Part shown: one piece after another, positions 33,390-44,124 of the stretch
Layout: each line of letters starts with the position of its first letter
How positions within the stretch are numbered: the first letter of the stretch is position 1
Assembly (NCBI RefSeq): GCF_037975245.1
Contig: NC_092582.1
Coordinates: 26,204,077-26,268,076, forward strand
Reading direction: 5' to 3'
Length of the DNA stretch: 64,000 bases
Source: Apostichopus japonicus
Lineage: Eukaryota > Echinodermata > Holothuroidea > Aspidochirotida > Stichopodidae
Position numbers and translations under genes: made by a program
The notes under the pieces: generated by a model
What the model saw: the letters and a program-made list of their open reading frames with translations, nothing else
Told to the model about the DNA's origin: nothing
Database searches by the model: none

Positions 33390-35637
33390 AACAGGTGGCA
33401 ACATCCGCTCCGACTGTTATTACCAAGTACGCAATATAATGTTTGAGGGTATTACGGTGGCTAAGAAGGAACATTGATCACAGAACATTATGTTAACACA
33501 TTCTTGGTCGAATTTACCTGCTTACCTCGACTATTATTCCCGAGTAGAATAATGACCTAACATGTTGAAATTTTGTGGTTTTATTTCTGATATTTGATTT
33601 TCTTATCGAGCAATTAAGACTGATAAAACACTTTGGACGCATGATCGAAATTGTAACGTTTCTCATGAAGTTTTGACGTTTATCTAGAAATTTCGACACC
33701 AAACATAAACTGAGAATACAAATTTTAAGTTAAAATCGATTATTTGATTACCTCGCATTGTTTGAATAACAAAGGATCCACCTAAATGACCCAATAATGT
33801 CTTAAAGTACAATCGTAGATGAGTAGAGCTGGTGTCGTGGACACTGGAAAATGTCACAAACTGAATATCTTTTTATCTAACAAGTGAACTAAGGAAGATG
33901 CATGTGATAATGCACCCCCACACCCCCGTCCCCCTCCAGCCACCCCTTCCGACTCACCCTCCAGCCACCCTCCAACTCACACACCTCCCTTTGACACCCA
34001 ATGTTTTCAGCCTGTCGGTCCAACGAATATAACCTTTAATTTGTGTTATTACTAATTGTATCAAGAACACTCCGTCTTCCACTCCACCCAACTCCATGCA
34101 ACTAACTGCGTGTATAGGGCTATGTACTGACCATGTTAGAAAAGATAGAACAGACACAATCTATAACTATCACGCCACCACCGGGCCCCCTCCCTAGTAA
34201 CACTATACTTGGAGACATTATCAGGTGACAATCATCTCCTATTTAAGTGATACAGCTGTGATTTTACAGAGCACGTGACATGTCTCCATACTGTGGGTCA
34301 CATTTTTCATCTTATATCATTCTTTCTTATATCGAGTATAATATAGACTGTAATTTGCCACTTTGAGAAATTGTATCGCGTGATCCTTTTACTCCACCAT
34401 ACAAAACTTCATATGATTTTGAATACTCTAAAAAAAATGCCTAGTAGAACTATTGTACAACGTTCGCCAGCTTCAATTTGGTTTATTTATGTACTAATTT
34501 TGCTATTGGGTGGGTTTAACCTGTTCGTTAGCTTTAAGTAAGTTCAGGACATACATTGTCTCTATGGTATACAATTAAATCACTCAATGTTAATCTACGG
34601 AACCTTAAAGATGCCATCAAAATAAGGAAAACTTTGCCCCATAAGTTGTCATTTTTCAGTAAAATGTTTAGATAACAAGATAAAATTTTATCAAAATCAG
34701 AAAAATGTTGGATTGCTCAGTTGTTTTAACTGAGCAATTGAACAATTTTGATCAGTAGCTTAAACTGAGCAATTGAACAATTTTCTGCAAAATGTTTAAT
34801 TGACAACTAAGCATATCTCGTCAATTGGACATTTTCCTGCAAAATGTTTACTTGACACTTTATCATATCTCATCAATTGGAAATTTTGCTGCAAAAATGT
34901 TCAATTGTTCACTTCATTCCATCTGAGCAATTGAAAAGTTTTCTGCAATTGAAATGTTTGATTGACAACTTATTGTATCTCGTCAATTGGACATTTTTTG
35001 CAAAATGTTCAATTGTTCACTTCATTCCAACTAAGTAACTGAAAAATTGTCTGCATTTGGAATTTTCTGGCTCCAAAACCCATCCAGTTGGAATTTCAGC
35101 CGGTCCCCCTCCCTATCACCAGGCCTTTAGCTACATCCCTGTGTACATAATGTGCTTTTTGCCCAAATTTGAACCGATTGGTGGGAGGGGAGGGGGGACT
35201 AACACCCTACCGCTTAGGGAGAAATGTCAATGATAGGTTGGCCTAATTGATATAGGTTGTGTTGTATTATTAACTTCCTCGACCCCTTCTTTACTACATA
35301 CCCAATCGACTTCAGGTTTCAAACTGTCTGTTTTCACCGGGTATGTATAACGTTACTCTCCTACATTTACTTCTATTGGCGCCAAAATATCTGTTACAAA
35401 TTTCAGACATCACCCGCGAACAGCTGGGAAACACCTGTGTATGAATATCGGTGACTCATGCTATTGAATACCTGTTCACATCTAGTATCTATCACTGACA
35501 ATGAATGGTTTAGTGTTATATTAGTGGAGTTGCAGAGTACGTAGTATATTCGTGGACGTTGTTTGTTACCATTGACTAATTGTTGAGTGGTTATTAAAAT
35601 GGATTACTTAATGGAGAGGAACCGCTGTTAATAGTTA
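33390..35637. other. Intron DNA with a degenerate AT-rich repeat
   Basis: No gene recognised. Between about 34690 and 35050 a degenerate unit of roughly 70 bases recurs (CAATTGGACATTTT, GCAAAATGTT, CTTATCATATCTCGTCAATT). G/C-rich patches lie at 33910-33985 and 35180-35195. Confidence 0.55.
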
Positions 35638-35647
35638 AATTCACAGC

Positions 35648-35758
35648 GCGTACTCCCTCACCTCATATAACCTATGCATTACCGTATTAACCTCGCTCTA
35701 GCATCTGGCAATTGTCTGTATGTGAGTGTGGCCATCTCCCTTCCGTAATTGCCAGCCT
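35648..35758. repeat. DIRS copy 1 left inverted terminal repeat
   Basis: About 110 bases match, in inverse orientation, the right end (41543-41651). Shared words include CTCATATAACCTATGCATTA, AATTGTCTGTATGTGAGTGT and GGCCATCTCCCTT, with a handful of mismatches. The element itself starts a little further out at AATTCACAGCGCG (35638). Confidence 0.9.
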
Positions 35759-35994
35759 TTTGCGCAAGTATCGCTCTCATTGCTCTTAATAAAGCTTAAG
35801 ATTTCAATCACTTCATATAATATTATCGTTGTTTTTGTAATTCTATTTCATCTGTTCAACGTCCTGCACGTTTGAACTGCTTCTTGTCATTTAAAACGTT
35901 TTATTTTTCATGATTTTCGAACGTTTTTGATTGCCTCGTGAACGTTGTTCACGAAGCGTGGCTAGGCCCGCACTTTAGTGTAGCGTTGTCCTAG

Positions 35995-36165
35995 CGTTTG
36001 TTTACTTTCACGTACATCAGTCGTGTACGTTGTCACACTTAACAGTCAAGTAACTGCCTTGTTTAGTTCTTTCGTACTGTTCACGTACAGCAATCATGTA
36101 CGTTATCACAATTTTGCAGTCAAGTAACTGCCTTGTTTATTCTTTCGTACTGGTCTAGATACGAA
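35995..36165. repeat. 74-bp tandem duplication in the DIRS 5' leader
   Basis: CAGTCAAGTAACTGCCTTGT occurs at 36043 and 36117, each preceded by GTGTACGTTGTCAC-like and CACGTACA sequences. A duplicated leader just before Gag could hold promoter or enhancer sites; this is inference. Confidence 0.8.
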
Positions 36166-36279
36166 TTTCATTAGGTTTCCGTGCTGTTTCTATTTTAGTT
36201 TCACAGCTTCGAGTTTCGTGGACACTTCTCAAAAAAAGAAAATTTTCAAATTTTTTTTTTGCTTGAGATTTTTCGGAGG

Positions 36280-37857
36280 ATGGAAAACTGCCGTTCCTAC
36301 AAGCAGTTCCGTCCGTTTAAGGCATGGGACAAACACGATCTGTGTCTGAAGTGTCGCCAATGCGGGAGCAAACAGACTTGCTCCATTTGCCAGGACTGGA
36401 CCCAGGAGCGCTGGGATTTGATCAGTACCTGCCTGGCGGATAAAGCCGCGGAGAAAAGAAAGAAGGCGGCTTCCTCAAAGCAGGGGAAGAAGAAACCGCC
36501 GGCGAAGGAACCCCAGGCGGCCATTCGAGATGGCATAAGCCCTAAACATGGGGGATCAGAGGGCGCCATACGAGATGGCTCAAGCCCACCCCAAGAACGG
36601 GTATCCATACGAGATGGAACTAATTCCCGTGCGGCGTCGGCACAGCCACGGCCGCGGCCCCAAGAGGGTCCATCCACATCAGGTCATGTGGAGTCCAGAA
36701 GCCCCTGCAAGCAGGCGGTGGCGGACTTATTCACGTCTACTCCGGGGACATGGGACCACAACCGGAGAGATTTCTCGGGGTTCTCCCCGGAAAGTACGGA
36801 AGGGCGCCGAAGCCGAAGTAGAAGCCATACCCACAGCCGTAGTCACGGTAGGAGCCGGGAAAGACACCGGCGACCTCGACACAGGTCGAGGTCTGACTCG
36901 TCGCCCTCGTCCTCGAGTGAACATTCTTCTGGGCGGCACAGAGCCACGAAACGCAGGAGGAGACAGTCCCCAGACTCGGGACAGGCTCTCCTTTCCCAGG
37001 TCAAAGACCTCTTGGGGCAGCTGTTACAAAAGCCGGGTCAACCGGACCCAGAACAGCAGGTGGCACCGTCCATCCCACAACAATCGGCGCCACCGCCAGC
37101 ACCGGTTACGGACGATCACGCCCCTGAGGAGGCCCAGGTGGATCCCTGGGACGACGCCTCCTCCAGAACTGACGACGCACTGTCGATCGCGGCTAGTGCC
37201 CGCCTCCTCAGTGGAGATTCCGAGGCGGACGACGAGGAACCCCTACGGGGCACAGAAATTTCGGCGGAAGCCTTTGAGAAGGCGACGGCAGTCCTCCGCA
37301 GAGTCCTCGGCTTCGAGGAAAAGGTGGGTGCGCGTGCTCAGGAGGGGCCGGCATCCAAACTCACATTGAACGCTGCCGTCCAAAAGCCTCGAGCCTCCAT
37401 CCCGGTGGATGTGGAATGTAGAGAACGGATGGAGGCGGTGGCACAGGCGAAATGCTGGACAGCCTTCCAGCGATCAGTCCATCGCATTTTCCATGTAGGC
37501 GATGAAGACTGGGAAAGTCTTTTTACACCGCCCCACATCCCGCCTCAGGTGAAGGAGAGACTTGGGTCGGCGGGTGCTTTGGATGGCAAAGACAAATTCA
37601 GGGAGAAGGGTGCACAGACCCTAGAATCTTCCCTGTTTGACGTAGATAGGGCCTCCCGTGCGGGGATGAAGTACTCGTCGGCCTTATTGCTTTTCGCTGA
37701 GCTGTTGAACAGATCGTTCCAACAAGCCCAGGCATCGGGTATCTCCCGTAAAGATACCGCCGCCATCATTGCCCTCCTGGGACCCATTTCCAGGATGGTA
37801 CTAGACCAGTTTGCCCGCGTCTCGGTTAAGGCCACCTTGACCTTGACCTGGTTTTGA
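36280..37857 (+). CDS. DIRS Gag-like protein (ORF1)
   Basis: Start at ATG 36280; the codons before it only give a TTG-led extension. The N-terminus has a Cys/His cluster (HDLCLKCRQCGSKQTCSIC), a probable zinc-binding knuckle also present in copy 2. A Lys/Ala-rich segment, a striking Arg-Ser-rich region (RSRSRSHTHSRSHGRSR) and an acidic stretch follow. The conserved C-terminal block ends at FARVSVKA. The protein presumably packages element RNA. The frame ends in LTLTWF, whereas the homologous copy 2 sequence continues (DLFGG). Here that continuation lies in the next frame from about 37850 to 38185, so a frameshift has clipped the Gag tail. Confidence 0.85.
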   Translation: MENCRSYKQFRPFKAWDKHDLCLKCRQCGSKQTCSICQDWTQERWDLISTCLADKAAEKRKKAASSKQGKKKPPAKEPQAAIRDGISPKHGGSEGAIRDGSSPPQERVSIRDGTNSRAASAQPRPRPQEGPSTSGHVESRSPCKQAVADLFTSTPGTWDHNRRDFSGFSPESTEGRRSRSRSHTHSRSHGRSRERHRRPRHRSRSDSSPSSSSEHSSGRHRATKRRRRQSPDSGQALLSQVKDLLGQLLQKPGQPDPEQQVAPSIPQQSAPPPAPVTDDHAPEEAQVDPWDDASSRTDDALSIAASARLLSGDSEADDEEPLRGTEISAEAFEKATAVLRRVLGFEEKVGARAQEGPASKLTLNAAVQKPRASIPVDVECRERMEAVAQAKCWTAFQRSVHRIFHVGDEDWESLFTPPHIPPQVKERLGSAGALDGKDKFREKGAQTLESSLFDVDRASRAGMKYSSALLLFAELLNRSFQQAQASGISRKDTAAIIALLGPISRMVLDQFARVSVKATLTLTWF

Positions 37858-38235
37858 CCCCCTGAATTGGTCGTCCAGATCCACGGCGGACGGGTTCCGC
37901 AACTTACCAATCCTGGGCAGTGACCTCTTCGGTGGCAAGTTCGATGAGAAACTCCGGGAAGAGGCAGGGAGAATGAAGTCTCTGAGGGAGGCAGACGAGC
38001 ACATGTCCTGCTCGGCCTCATCCTCGCGCCCACGATATGACTCACGGCAAAGTAGCCACTTTAAGCAACCGAGATCCAGCTACAGTCAGTCGGGGTGCCC
38101 CGCGAGCACAGCAACAATCTGCTCCTTCGCGGCCCGAACACAGGCCGTACCGCCCGCAATACCGCAGAAGCCGCGGCCGCGATAAACGGCCATAGGGGAT
38201 GCCCACCGTAGCGCCCAAGGCCAAGGTGGGGGGCG

Positions 38236-40235
38236 ACTAAGAGTTTTGGGGCTCACTGGGAGGAAATCGACCCAGGAGCCTGGGTACTGGACGTGGTAAA
38301 ACGGGGCTACAAGATAGAGTTCTCGTCTACCCCACCCCAATATGGCCTCTTAACAACCACGCCAGTACCCAAGATACCGGAAAAGCGGGCCGCCCTAGAG
38401 GACGAGATCAACAGTCTCCTCAAAAAAAGCGCAATTATGCGGGTCACCGCCACAGATGCGGACGGCCCCCTCTTCCGGTCCTCGTTCTTCCTCACGCCGA
38501 AGAAGAACGGAACTTGGAGGCCCATCCTAAACCTCAGACCTCTCAACAGGAGGTTCGTCCGACCGGAGAGGTTCAGGATGGAGACCCTCACATCAATCCT
38601 TCACCTGCTGCGCCCAGGGATGTGGGGATCCTCCGTCGATCTAAAGGATGCCTACCTACATATTCCCATCCGACGCGAGGACCAGCGATTCCTCGCGTTC
38701 AGGTACAAAGCGATAGACTACCGCTTCACAGCGCTACCATTTGGCCTCTCCACGGCACCCAAGATTTTCACCAGGGTAACGAGGGCGGTCCTGGCTCACC
38801 TCCGTCGAAACGGGGTAATGGTGTTCGCCTACCTCGACGATTGGATAGTACTCGGCAACTCCCAGCAGGGAGTACTCGCCAGTACAAACGCCACCGTCTC
38901 CCTCCTGACGAGACTGGGCTGGTTAATCAACGTCGAGAAATCCAACCTCGTGCCCGCTACATCGATCATTTACTTAGGGGCCCGTCTCGACCTCGTCCGC
39001 GGCATGGTCAACCCGACGGCCGAAAGAACGGCGAGCCTAGTTGCCACGGTCAGAGAAATACTAGGCAAACGGAATACCCCAGCGCTCACGTGGCAGCGCC
39101 TGTTGGGGAAGATGGCGAGCTTCACAGACCTTCTGGACCTATGCAGACTCAGAATGCGGCCGCTCCAGCGGCACCTCCTCAAACATTATGCGCCGGACCG
39201 ATCGTCCGCGGCAACGCCAATCCCACTTTCGACGGGACTACGCCCGTTTCTCACGTGGTGGGCAGAGTCGGACAGGATCGCGGCAAGGTGACCTTTCCGG
39301 AACCCAGCTCCTACAACGTCGATCACGACGGATGCTTCCCTCAGCGGTTGGGGAGCTATTTGGGGCACGCACACAGTCGCCGGCAAATGGGCGGAGCTCG
39401 AGAGGGGACTGCATATCAATATTTTAGAGATGGAAGCGGTCCTGAGGGCCGTACGTCACTGGGCAGCCCACCTAACGGGCCACACTGTCACGTTCCGGTC
39501 AGACAACACCACGACCGTGGCATATATCAATCTCCAAGGGGGCACTCAATCCCTGGCTCTCCTGCGCAGGACATGGGACCTGCTCGTCCTCTGCGACTCC
39601 CTTCGGATTGGCCTACGGGCGGGAAGGACAATGTACTGGCAGACTCACTGTCCGACAATGGGGAATGGGAGCTCTCCCGAGCGTGGACCGACCACGTATT
39701 CCACCTGTTCGGCAGGCCGTCCGTCGACATGTTTGCGACGGCCAAGAACGCCAAACTACCGACGTTCTGCTCCAGATACCAGGACCCACGGGCCTGGAAG
39801 ACCGACGCCCTAGTCGTCTCATGGGCGGGTCTCTCGATATACGCCTTTCCCCCACTGGGATTACTCTGCAGAGTTCTCACGATACTTCGGGACTTGGAAG
39901 CGGACATGCTTTTGATAGCCCCTTGCTGGCCCAATCAAGCATGGTTCCCACTCATCATCGAGATGCTGGTGGACCTACCATTCAAATTCCCACCGGCCGC
40001 CAAGCTCCTCTCCCAACGGAGCGGCCAAATCACCCACCCCGACATCACGAGCCTCCATCTAGCTGCGTGGAAACTCTCCGGCTCTCGCTCCAAACAGCGG
40101 GGGTTCCACCGGAGGTTGCAGACATTGCAGTGGATGCCCGCCAGCAGTCCACAATTAAAACATATGATTCAAGACTGCAACGATACTACGTTTGGTCCAG
40201 GGACTACGCTGTTGATCCCGTGGAGGCCTCAGTAG
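38236..40235 (+). pseudogene. DIRS reverse transcriptase / RNase H / methyltransferase-like polyprotein, frame-broken
   Basis: RT is open from about 38236 (VLDVVKRGYKIEF) with the palm motifs SVDLKDAYLHIPI and ALPFGLSTAPKIFTR and the catalytic box YLDDW. An in-frame TGA at 39289-39291 follows. RNase H then continues in the same frame with acidic residues at TTDASLSGWG, LEMEAV and RSDNTTTVAYI. Near 39620 the homology moves to another frame, holding the last RNase H aspartate (NVLADSLSD) and then a DIRS-specific block (VDMFATAKNAKLPTFCSR, LLIAPCWPNQAWF). I take that block to be the methyltransferase-like domain, ending at 40235. One stop plus one shift make the polyprotein non-functional as written. 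Confidence 0.88.
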
Positions 40236-41059
40236 ACCAGGTGGCGACCTTCCTACTTGAACTTTTCCGGGAAGGGAAACAAATACACACAATTAGAAAT
40301 TACCGCTCTGCAATAGCGGCGGTTCACAGCGGATTTTCGGATGGCTCCACAGTAGGAACCAACCCGGTCCTCCGCCAGGTCTTAATGGGCATGTTTCACA
40401 GGCGCCCTCCAAGGCGCCGCCTGGCCCCATCATGGGCTCTCCAGGAGGTCTTGACGACCCTCGCGGGCTCTCCGTATGAGCCGCTACACAATACACCATT
40501 GGACAAGCTCACCCACAAAACCCTGTTTCTGGTCGCGGCCGCCTCTGCTAGACGCAGAAGCTGCCTCCACGCGCTCACCCTCCAACGGGGGTTCACGAGG
40601 TTCGAACCGAGAGGAGTCAGGTTACTACCTGACCCACACTTCCTCCCAAAGAATCAAACAGTAACCTTCACTCCAAACGAGATCTTCCTCCCGAGTTTGT
40701 CACAAGCCTCGTCGATCATGGAAGACAAGCGCTGGTGCCCCGTCCGAGCCCTTAAGTGGTACATAGAAAGAACCAAACAACTACGTAACTCGGACAGGCT
40801 CTTCATTTTACCAAGGTCACCTTACACCCCGGCCTCAAAGGACACCATTTCACGGTGGATGGCCGACCTCATACGTGCCCACACGCAGCCTGGGGAACTC
40901 GTCCGGGCGCACGACGCCCGAGGCCACGCCACATCCAGGGCGTGGTTCCGGGGAGTTCCCCTGGAAGATATTATGAAAGCAGCGGCCTGGAAGACTCCGT
41001 CCTCCTTTGTCGCCTGCTACCTCACAAACACCCCTGCCACAGAAGTTGATTTTGCCTGA
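39608..41059 (+). CDS. DIRS tyrosine recombinase (YR)
   Basis: An uninterrupted frame of 483 codons, overlapping the end of the RT/RNase H/MT frame as is usual in DIRS elements. Recognisable YR homology starts near residue 153 (VETLRLSLQTAG, then TIKTYDSRLQRY, the SAM-like core-binding part). The catalytic part has an arginine in AAASARRRSCLHAL (about 40547), the HxxR-type box RAHDARGHATS (about 40909), a Trp in AAAWKT and the nucleophile Tyr in VACYLTN (about 41018). It should integrate the circular cDNA by site-specific recombination. The true start is unclear, because the first 150 codons mainly reflect overlap with the other frame. Confidence 0.9.
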   Translation: MAYGREGQCTGRLTVRQWGMGALPSVDRPRIPPVRQAVRRHVCDGQERQTTDVLLQIPGPTGLEDRRPSRLMGGSLDIRLSPTGITLQSSHDTSGLGSGHAFDSPLLAQSSMVPTHHRDAGGPTIQIPTGRQAPLPTERPNHPPRHHEPPSSCVETLRLSLQTAGVPPEVADIAVDARQQSTIKTYDSRLQRYYVWSRDYAVDPVEASVDQVATFLLELFREGKQIHTIRNYRSAIAAVHSGFSDGSTVGTNPVLRQVLMGMFHRRPPRRRLAPSWALQEVLTTLAGSPYEPLHNTPLDKLTHKTLFLVAAASARRRSCLHALTLQRGFTRFEPRGVRLLPDPHFLPKNQTVTFTPNEIFLPSLSQASSIMEDKRWCPVRALKWYIERTKQLRNSDRLFILPRSPYTPASKDTISRWMADLIRAHTQPGELVRAHDARGHATSRAWFRGVPLEDIMKAAAWKTPSSFVACYLTNTPATEVDFA

Positions 41060-41119
41060 GCGGCCCTAGTTCCGCCGCCCGCGAGATCCTCGGCCCACCG
41101 CCAGGGCTCCTGTGTCACG

Positions 41120-41216
41120 AATGCATAGGTTATATGAGGTGAGGGAGTACGCGCTGTGAATTCCCCAAACCTTACCTGGTTTGTGAATTAAGGGCGACGT
41201 ACTCACCTCATATAAC
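41120..41216. repeat. DIRS internal complementary region (ICR)
   Basis: Bases 41120-41162 are the exact complement of the outer left end (..TACGCGCTGTGAATT). Bases 41163-41216 are the near-exact complement of the outer right end (CCCCAAACCTTACCTGGTTT..). The join GAATT|CCCC marks the two termini, which let me place the element ends at 35638 and 41683. In DIRS replication the ICR templates the end-to-end junction of circular DNA. Confidence 0.92.
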
Positions 41217-41542
41217 ATCCCCGCCCGCCTCCCCACGATGGGGGACCTCGCAGACGGAACCATACAACCACGTCGGATACCCTCCTCGGATACCAGGGGA
41301 GCTGGCCGCACGGATATGACCTTGTGACGGCCTTTTTCCTCCCAGGAATTTCCGAGGGATGTCGTGGGGGTCCCGCCTACACCCACCGACGACCCACTCC
41401 GGGCCCACTCAGGACCCACCTGTCGCCCACCACAGCCCACCAAGGGCTCTTCAGGTGAGAATAAATTTTTGGATGTATCCTCGGGGTTTCCGCCCCTTGG
41501 TCGGTCCTCTCCCCCTTCTCCGTCCGGTGCCGCACCAGTGCG

Positions 41543-41651
41543 GCCTGGAAATTACGAAAGGGAGATGGCCACACTCACATACAGACAATTACCACATGCT
41601 TGAGCGAGGTTAATACGGTAATGCATAGGTTATATGAGGTGAGTACGTCGC
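41543..41651. repeat. DIRS copy 1 right inverted terminal repeat
   Basis: Inverse of 35648-35758. Outside it the element continues about 32 bases more, ending in CAAACCAGGTAAGGTTTGGG, which forms a 6-bp stem hairpin absent from the left end. Confidence 0.9.
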
Positions 41652-41683
41652 TCGTTAATTCACAAACCAGGTAAGGTTTGGGG

Positions 41684-43918
41684 AAACAGTAATTATTGAT
41701 CAGAGAGATAATGTGACGGTATCGAGGCAAAGGCTAGGATGTGTACAAAAGACCAGGCCAAACTTAGGTAGTCTATAGGCTAGACTAGTAATACAGAAAA
41801 TCTCAGGCCTAGTTGTTGACTGATATCAAAAAATTCCAAGTTAAAAGCATATCTTAAATATAAAGGAATTGAATAAACTCAACTCAATTTTAACTCGTGC
41901 ATAATATAGCCTTATAGGCATTAATACAAGTCAATCTATAACATTCCACAATTATTATTGTAATCACCTAACTTACTACATCTACCAGGTCGGACATTTG
42001 AGCCACTTGTGTGAGAAACCTGCAGCTTTTTACCGCGCAGGCTGACTGAAATAATGTTAGAACTGACTATTAGTTGAATGACCTATTATAACTCCGGCCA
42101 ATATACCTGACACTTTAATGTGAAATATAGGTTTGTTAAATACCTATTACCTATTTATTACTATTACCTATTACCTAAATACCTATTAAATAGGTATTTA
42201 ATAAAAAATAAATAATAAAATAAATAGGGCCTAGAGCTTTGGGCCTCTATAAACAGTTTTCCAATTTAAGTCTAATAATAATAATAAAATGCAATACATA
42301 TTAACTATGAAAACCTCACGTCATTTCCAAGCCAACAGACTTATGGCCACATGATATTTAATTTTTTTTTTTGATATTGATAGTGCGCCACTTCTTTTAC
42401 GCTGCTGCAACACTCAATAGCAGAAGTTCGCCAGAGCCGTAACTCTAACGTTATTTTTAAAAGGGCGCCATCCTCTCATTAAACTTGTAATTAACTGAAT
42501 TATCTCTTGTGTTTGTATAAAATCTATATGTGTCCGCTAACTGTTCACACCCTCTGAACTTCATAGTAACAGAAGATGTTTTATATATACCCAATCAACC
42601 CGGTTAAACTTAAAAGTAATAATTAATTAGTATAATAAAACCCTCAAGGATATGAAAAGTTTCCATTTAACAATATTATTGTAAAAAGAATGTAAAAAGC
42701 GAATGGTACTATTTAATTGGAAGAAACGATAAAGTTTAGAAATTTAAGGTCATAAGCATCCAATTTTGGAATATCTACAAACACAAAGAAAGAAAAATGT
42801 TACATTTCGAAAATATCCACTAGAAGTTATGTCACACTTAAACCGTAACTTAGGCATGAATTTGATAACTAAACACAGATAGACATCATCTTTTAAACAA
42901 TGGGTATTAATTGGAAATAATTAAAATTCAAGCAGAATAGTAGGATATTTGGATCGATCATAAAATAATTTTTATATTAAAATTTGAGTTTTAGCCTCAT
43001 CAACTTTCTCTCTTGAGACTTGAATTTGATCTACATCTGCTTCTCTAAATTACATTTTAATTATAAGAAACAACCTATTTATTTAAATATAAGTCTTACA
43101 AATTTCCTTAAACATTACAAAAAAAAACTGGTATTAGTTGAAGTAGGCCCTAGAGGTTTCCTTTTCATGATTCCTATAACATTAGTGACTAATATTTTCA
43201 TTTAAATTAAATTTGCCTTCTGAAATTTCTTAATTAAAACAAAGATACATTTGATCAATATTTTTTTTTTCAAAAGATAGAATAATCTCAATTCTTGATT
43301 ACCCATTTGTTATAAAATTCTCAACCCGTCATTGATAATTGTTTCCTATTAAGTATTAAATTAAAATATGTAGCCTCATATTCTTACTTTATTAAACCTT
43401 ACTAATTGCTATAAAACCTTTAATTAATAATTTAATTTTAAAACAGTAAAGCTAACCCTTTAACTCCTTAGTTTTGATAATATCATTGTCCCTGGGGGGA
43501 AAATATTTACACATTGTAATTACTTAAAATTTGGTCATTTTTGTCAATAGGGACCCCAAGTATTACAGATAGGTATTAAAATGAGGTATTAAAATGAGTA
43601 ATACAGATAGGTATTGAAATGAGGTTTTAGTTTTTATACTACAATACTACTTTATTTTTCTTCTAATCTAATATAATTATTCCTGTTAATATTTGTCTCC
43701 CCTTAAAATCAATTCCTTATTTCCTTTCGATTAACATATACCCTTTTACAAATAAACACGATCTAAATGTCTTAGTTTATCGCTTTACTTTCCCTTTTTT
43801 TGTGTGTTATTTTTTTTTAATTATTTATAATATCATGATAATTATTCTAATCTTTACCAAATCCAATCTATTAATCTCTATCTACTCTATTATCAGTAAC
43901 TCTATTCTTTCATTTTAG
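41684..43918. other. Very AT-rich intron DNA, no gene recognised
   Basis: Contains a simple-sequence patch built from TACCTATT (42130-42200) and duplicated AGGTATT(A/G)AAATGAG at 43572-43625. No exon-like segments were found before the LRR exon acceptor. Confidence 0.6.
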
Positions 43919-44124
43919 ATTCCTATCTCCAGTGTGTGGCTACAGTACTGCTCTCCTAGAGTTGATGAGTCTGGTCTGAACCTTATCCTTGAGTCTGGTC
44001 TCTCTCTCTCTATCCTGAGTTTTCTCCAGAAGCTGGTTATCCATGACAACAGTAATCTAACTAATGAAGAGTGGGCGGCCATCTTGTCTTACTCATCACA
44101 GTGTACAAGCTTGAAGGAGCTGAG
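43919..44124 (+). CDS. LRR-like exon, probable continuation of the NACHT gene
   Basis: A 206-base exon (acceptor TATTCTTTCATTTTAG, donor GAG|GTAAGT), entering in phase 0 and leaving in phase 2. The entry phase equals the exit phase of the NACHT exon, 15 kb upstream on the same strand. The peptide has SFLQKLVIHDNSNLTNEEW, a spacer, then SSQCTSLKEL. This reads as alternating leucine-rich strand and helix segments of the ribonuclease-inhibitor-like LRR type found at the C-terminus of NLRs. It is too short for a firm domain call by itself; splice quality and phase make it convincing. Confidence 0.65.

Larger units (their letters stand above)
35638..41683 (+). mobile_element. DIRS-type tyrosine-recombinase retrotransposon, copy 1 (6.05 kb)
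   Basis: All structural hallmarks of DIRS1-group elements are visible: inverted terminal repeats, an internal complementary region that joins the complements of the two outer ends, a Gag-like ORF, RT and RNase H of DIRS type, a methyltransferase-like region and a tyrosine recombinase. There are no LTRs and no target-site duplication, as expected for recombinase integration. Its GC content is visibly higher than the AT-rich host. It lies in the sense orientation in what looks like the intron between the NACHT exon (27353) and the LRR exon (43919). RT and Gag frames are interrupted, so this copy is probably not autonomous. Confidence 0.95.

Noticed and set aside
36297-36677. Minus-strand ORFs opposite DIRS Gag, RT and YR (also 37545-38045, 51669-52328, 53167-53709)
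   Set aside because: Antisense shadows of GC-rich coding DNA; no family features.
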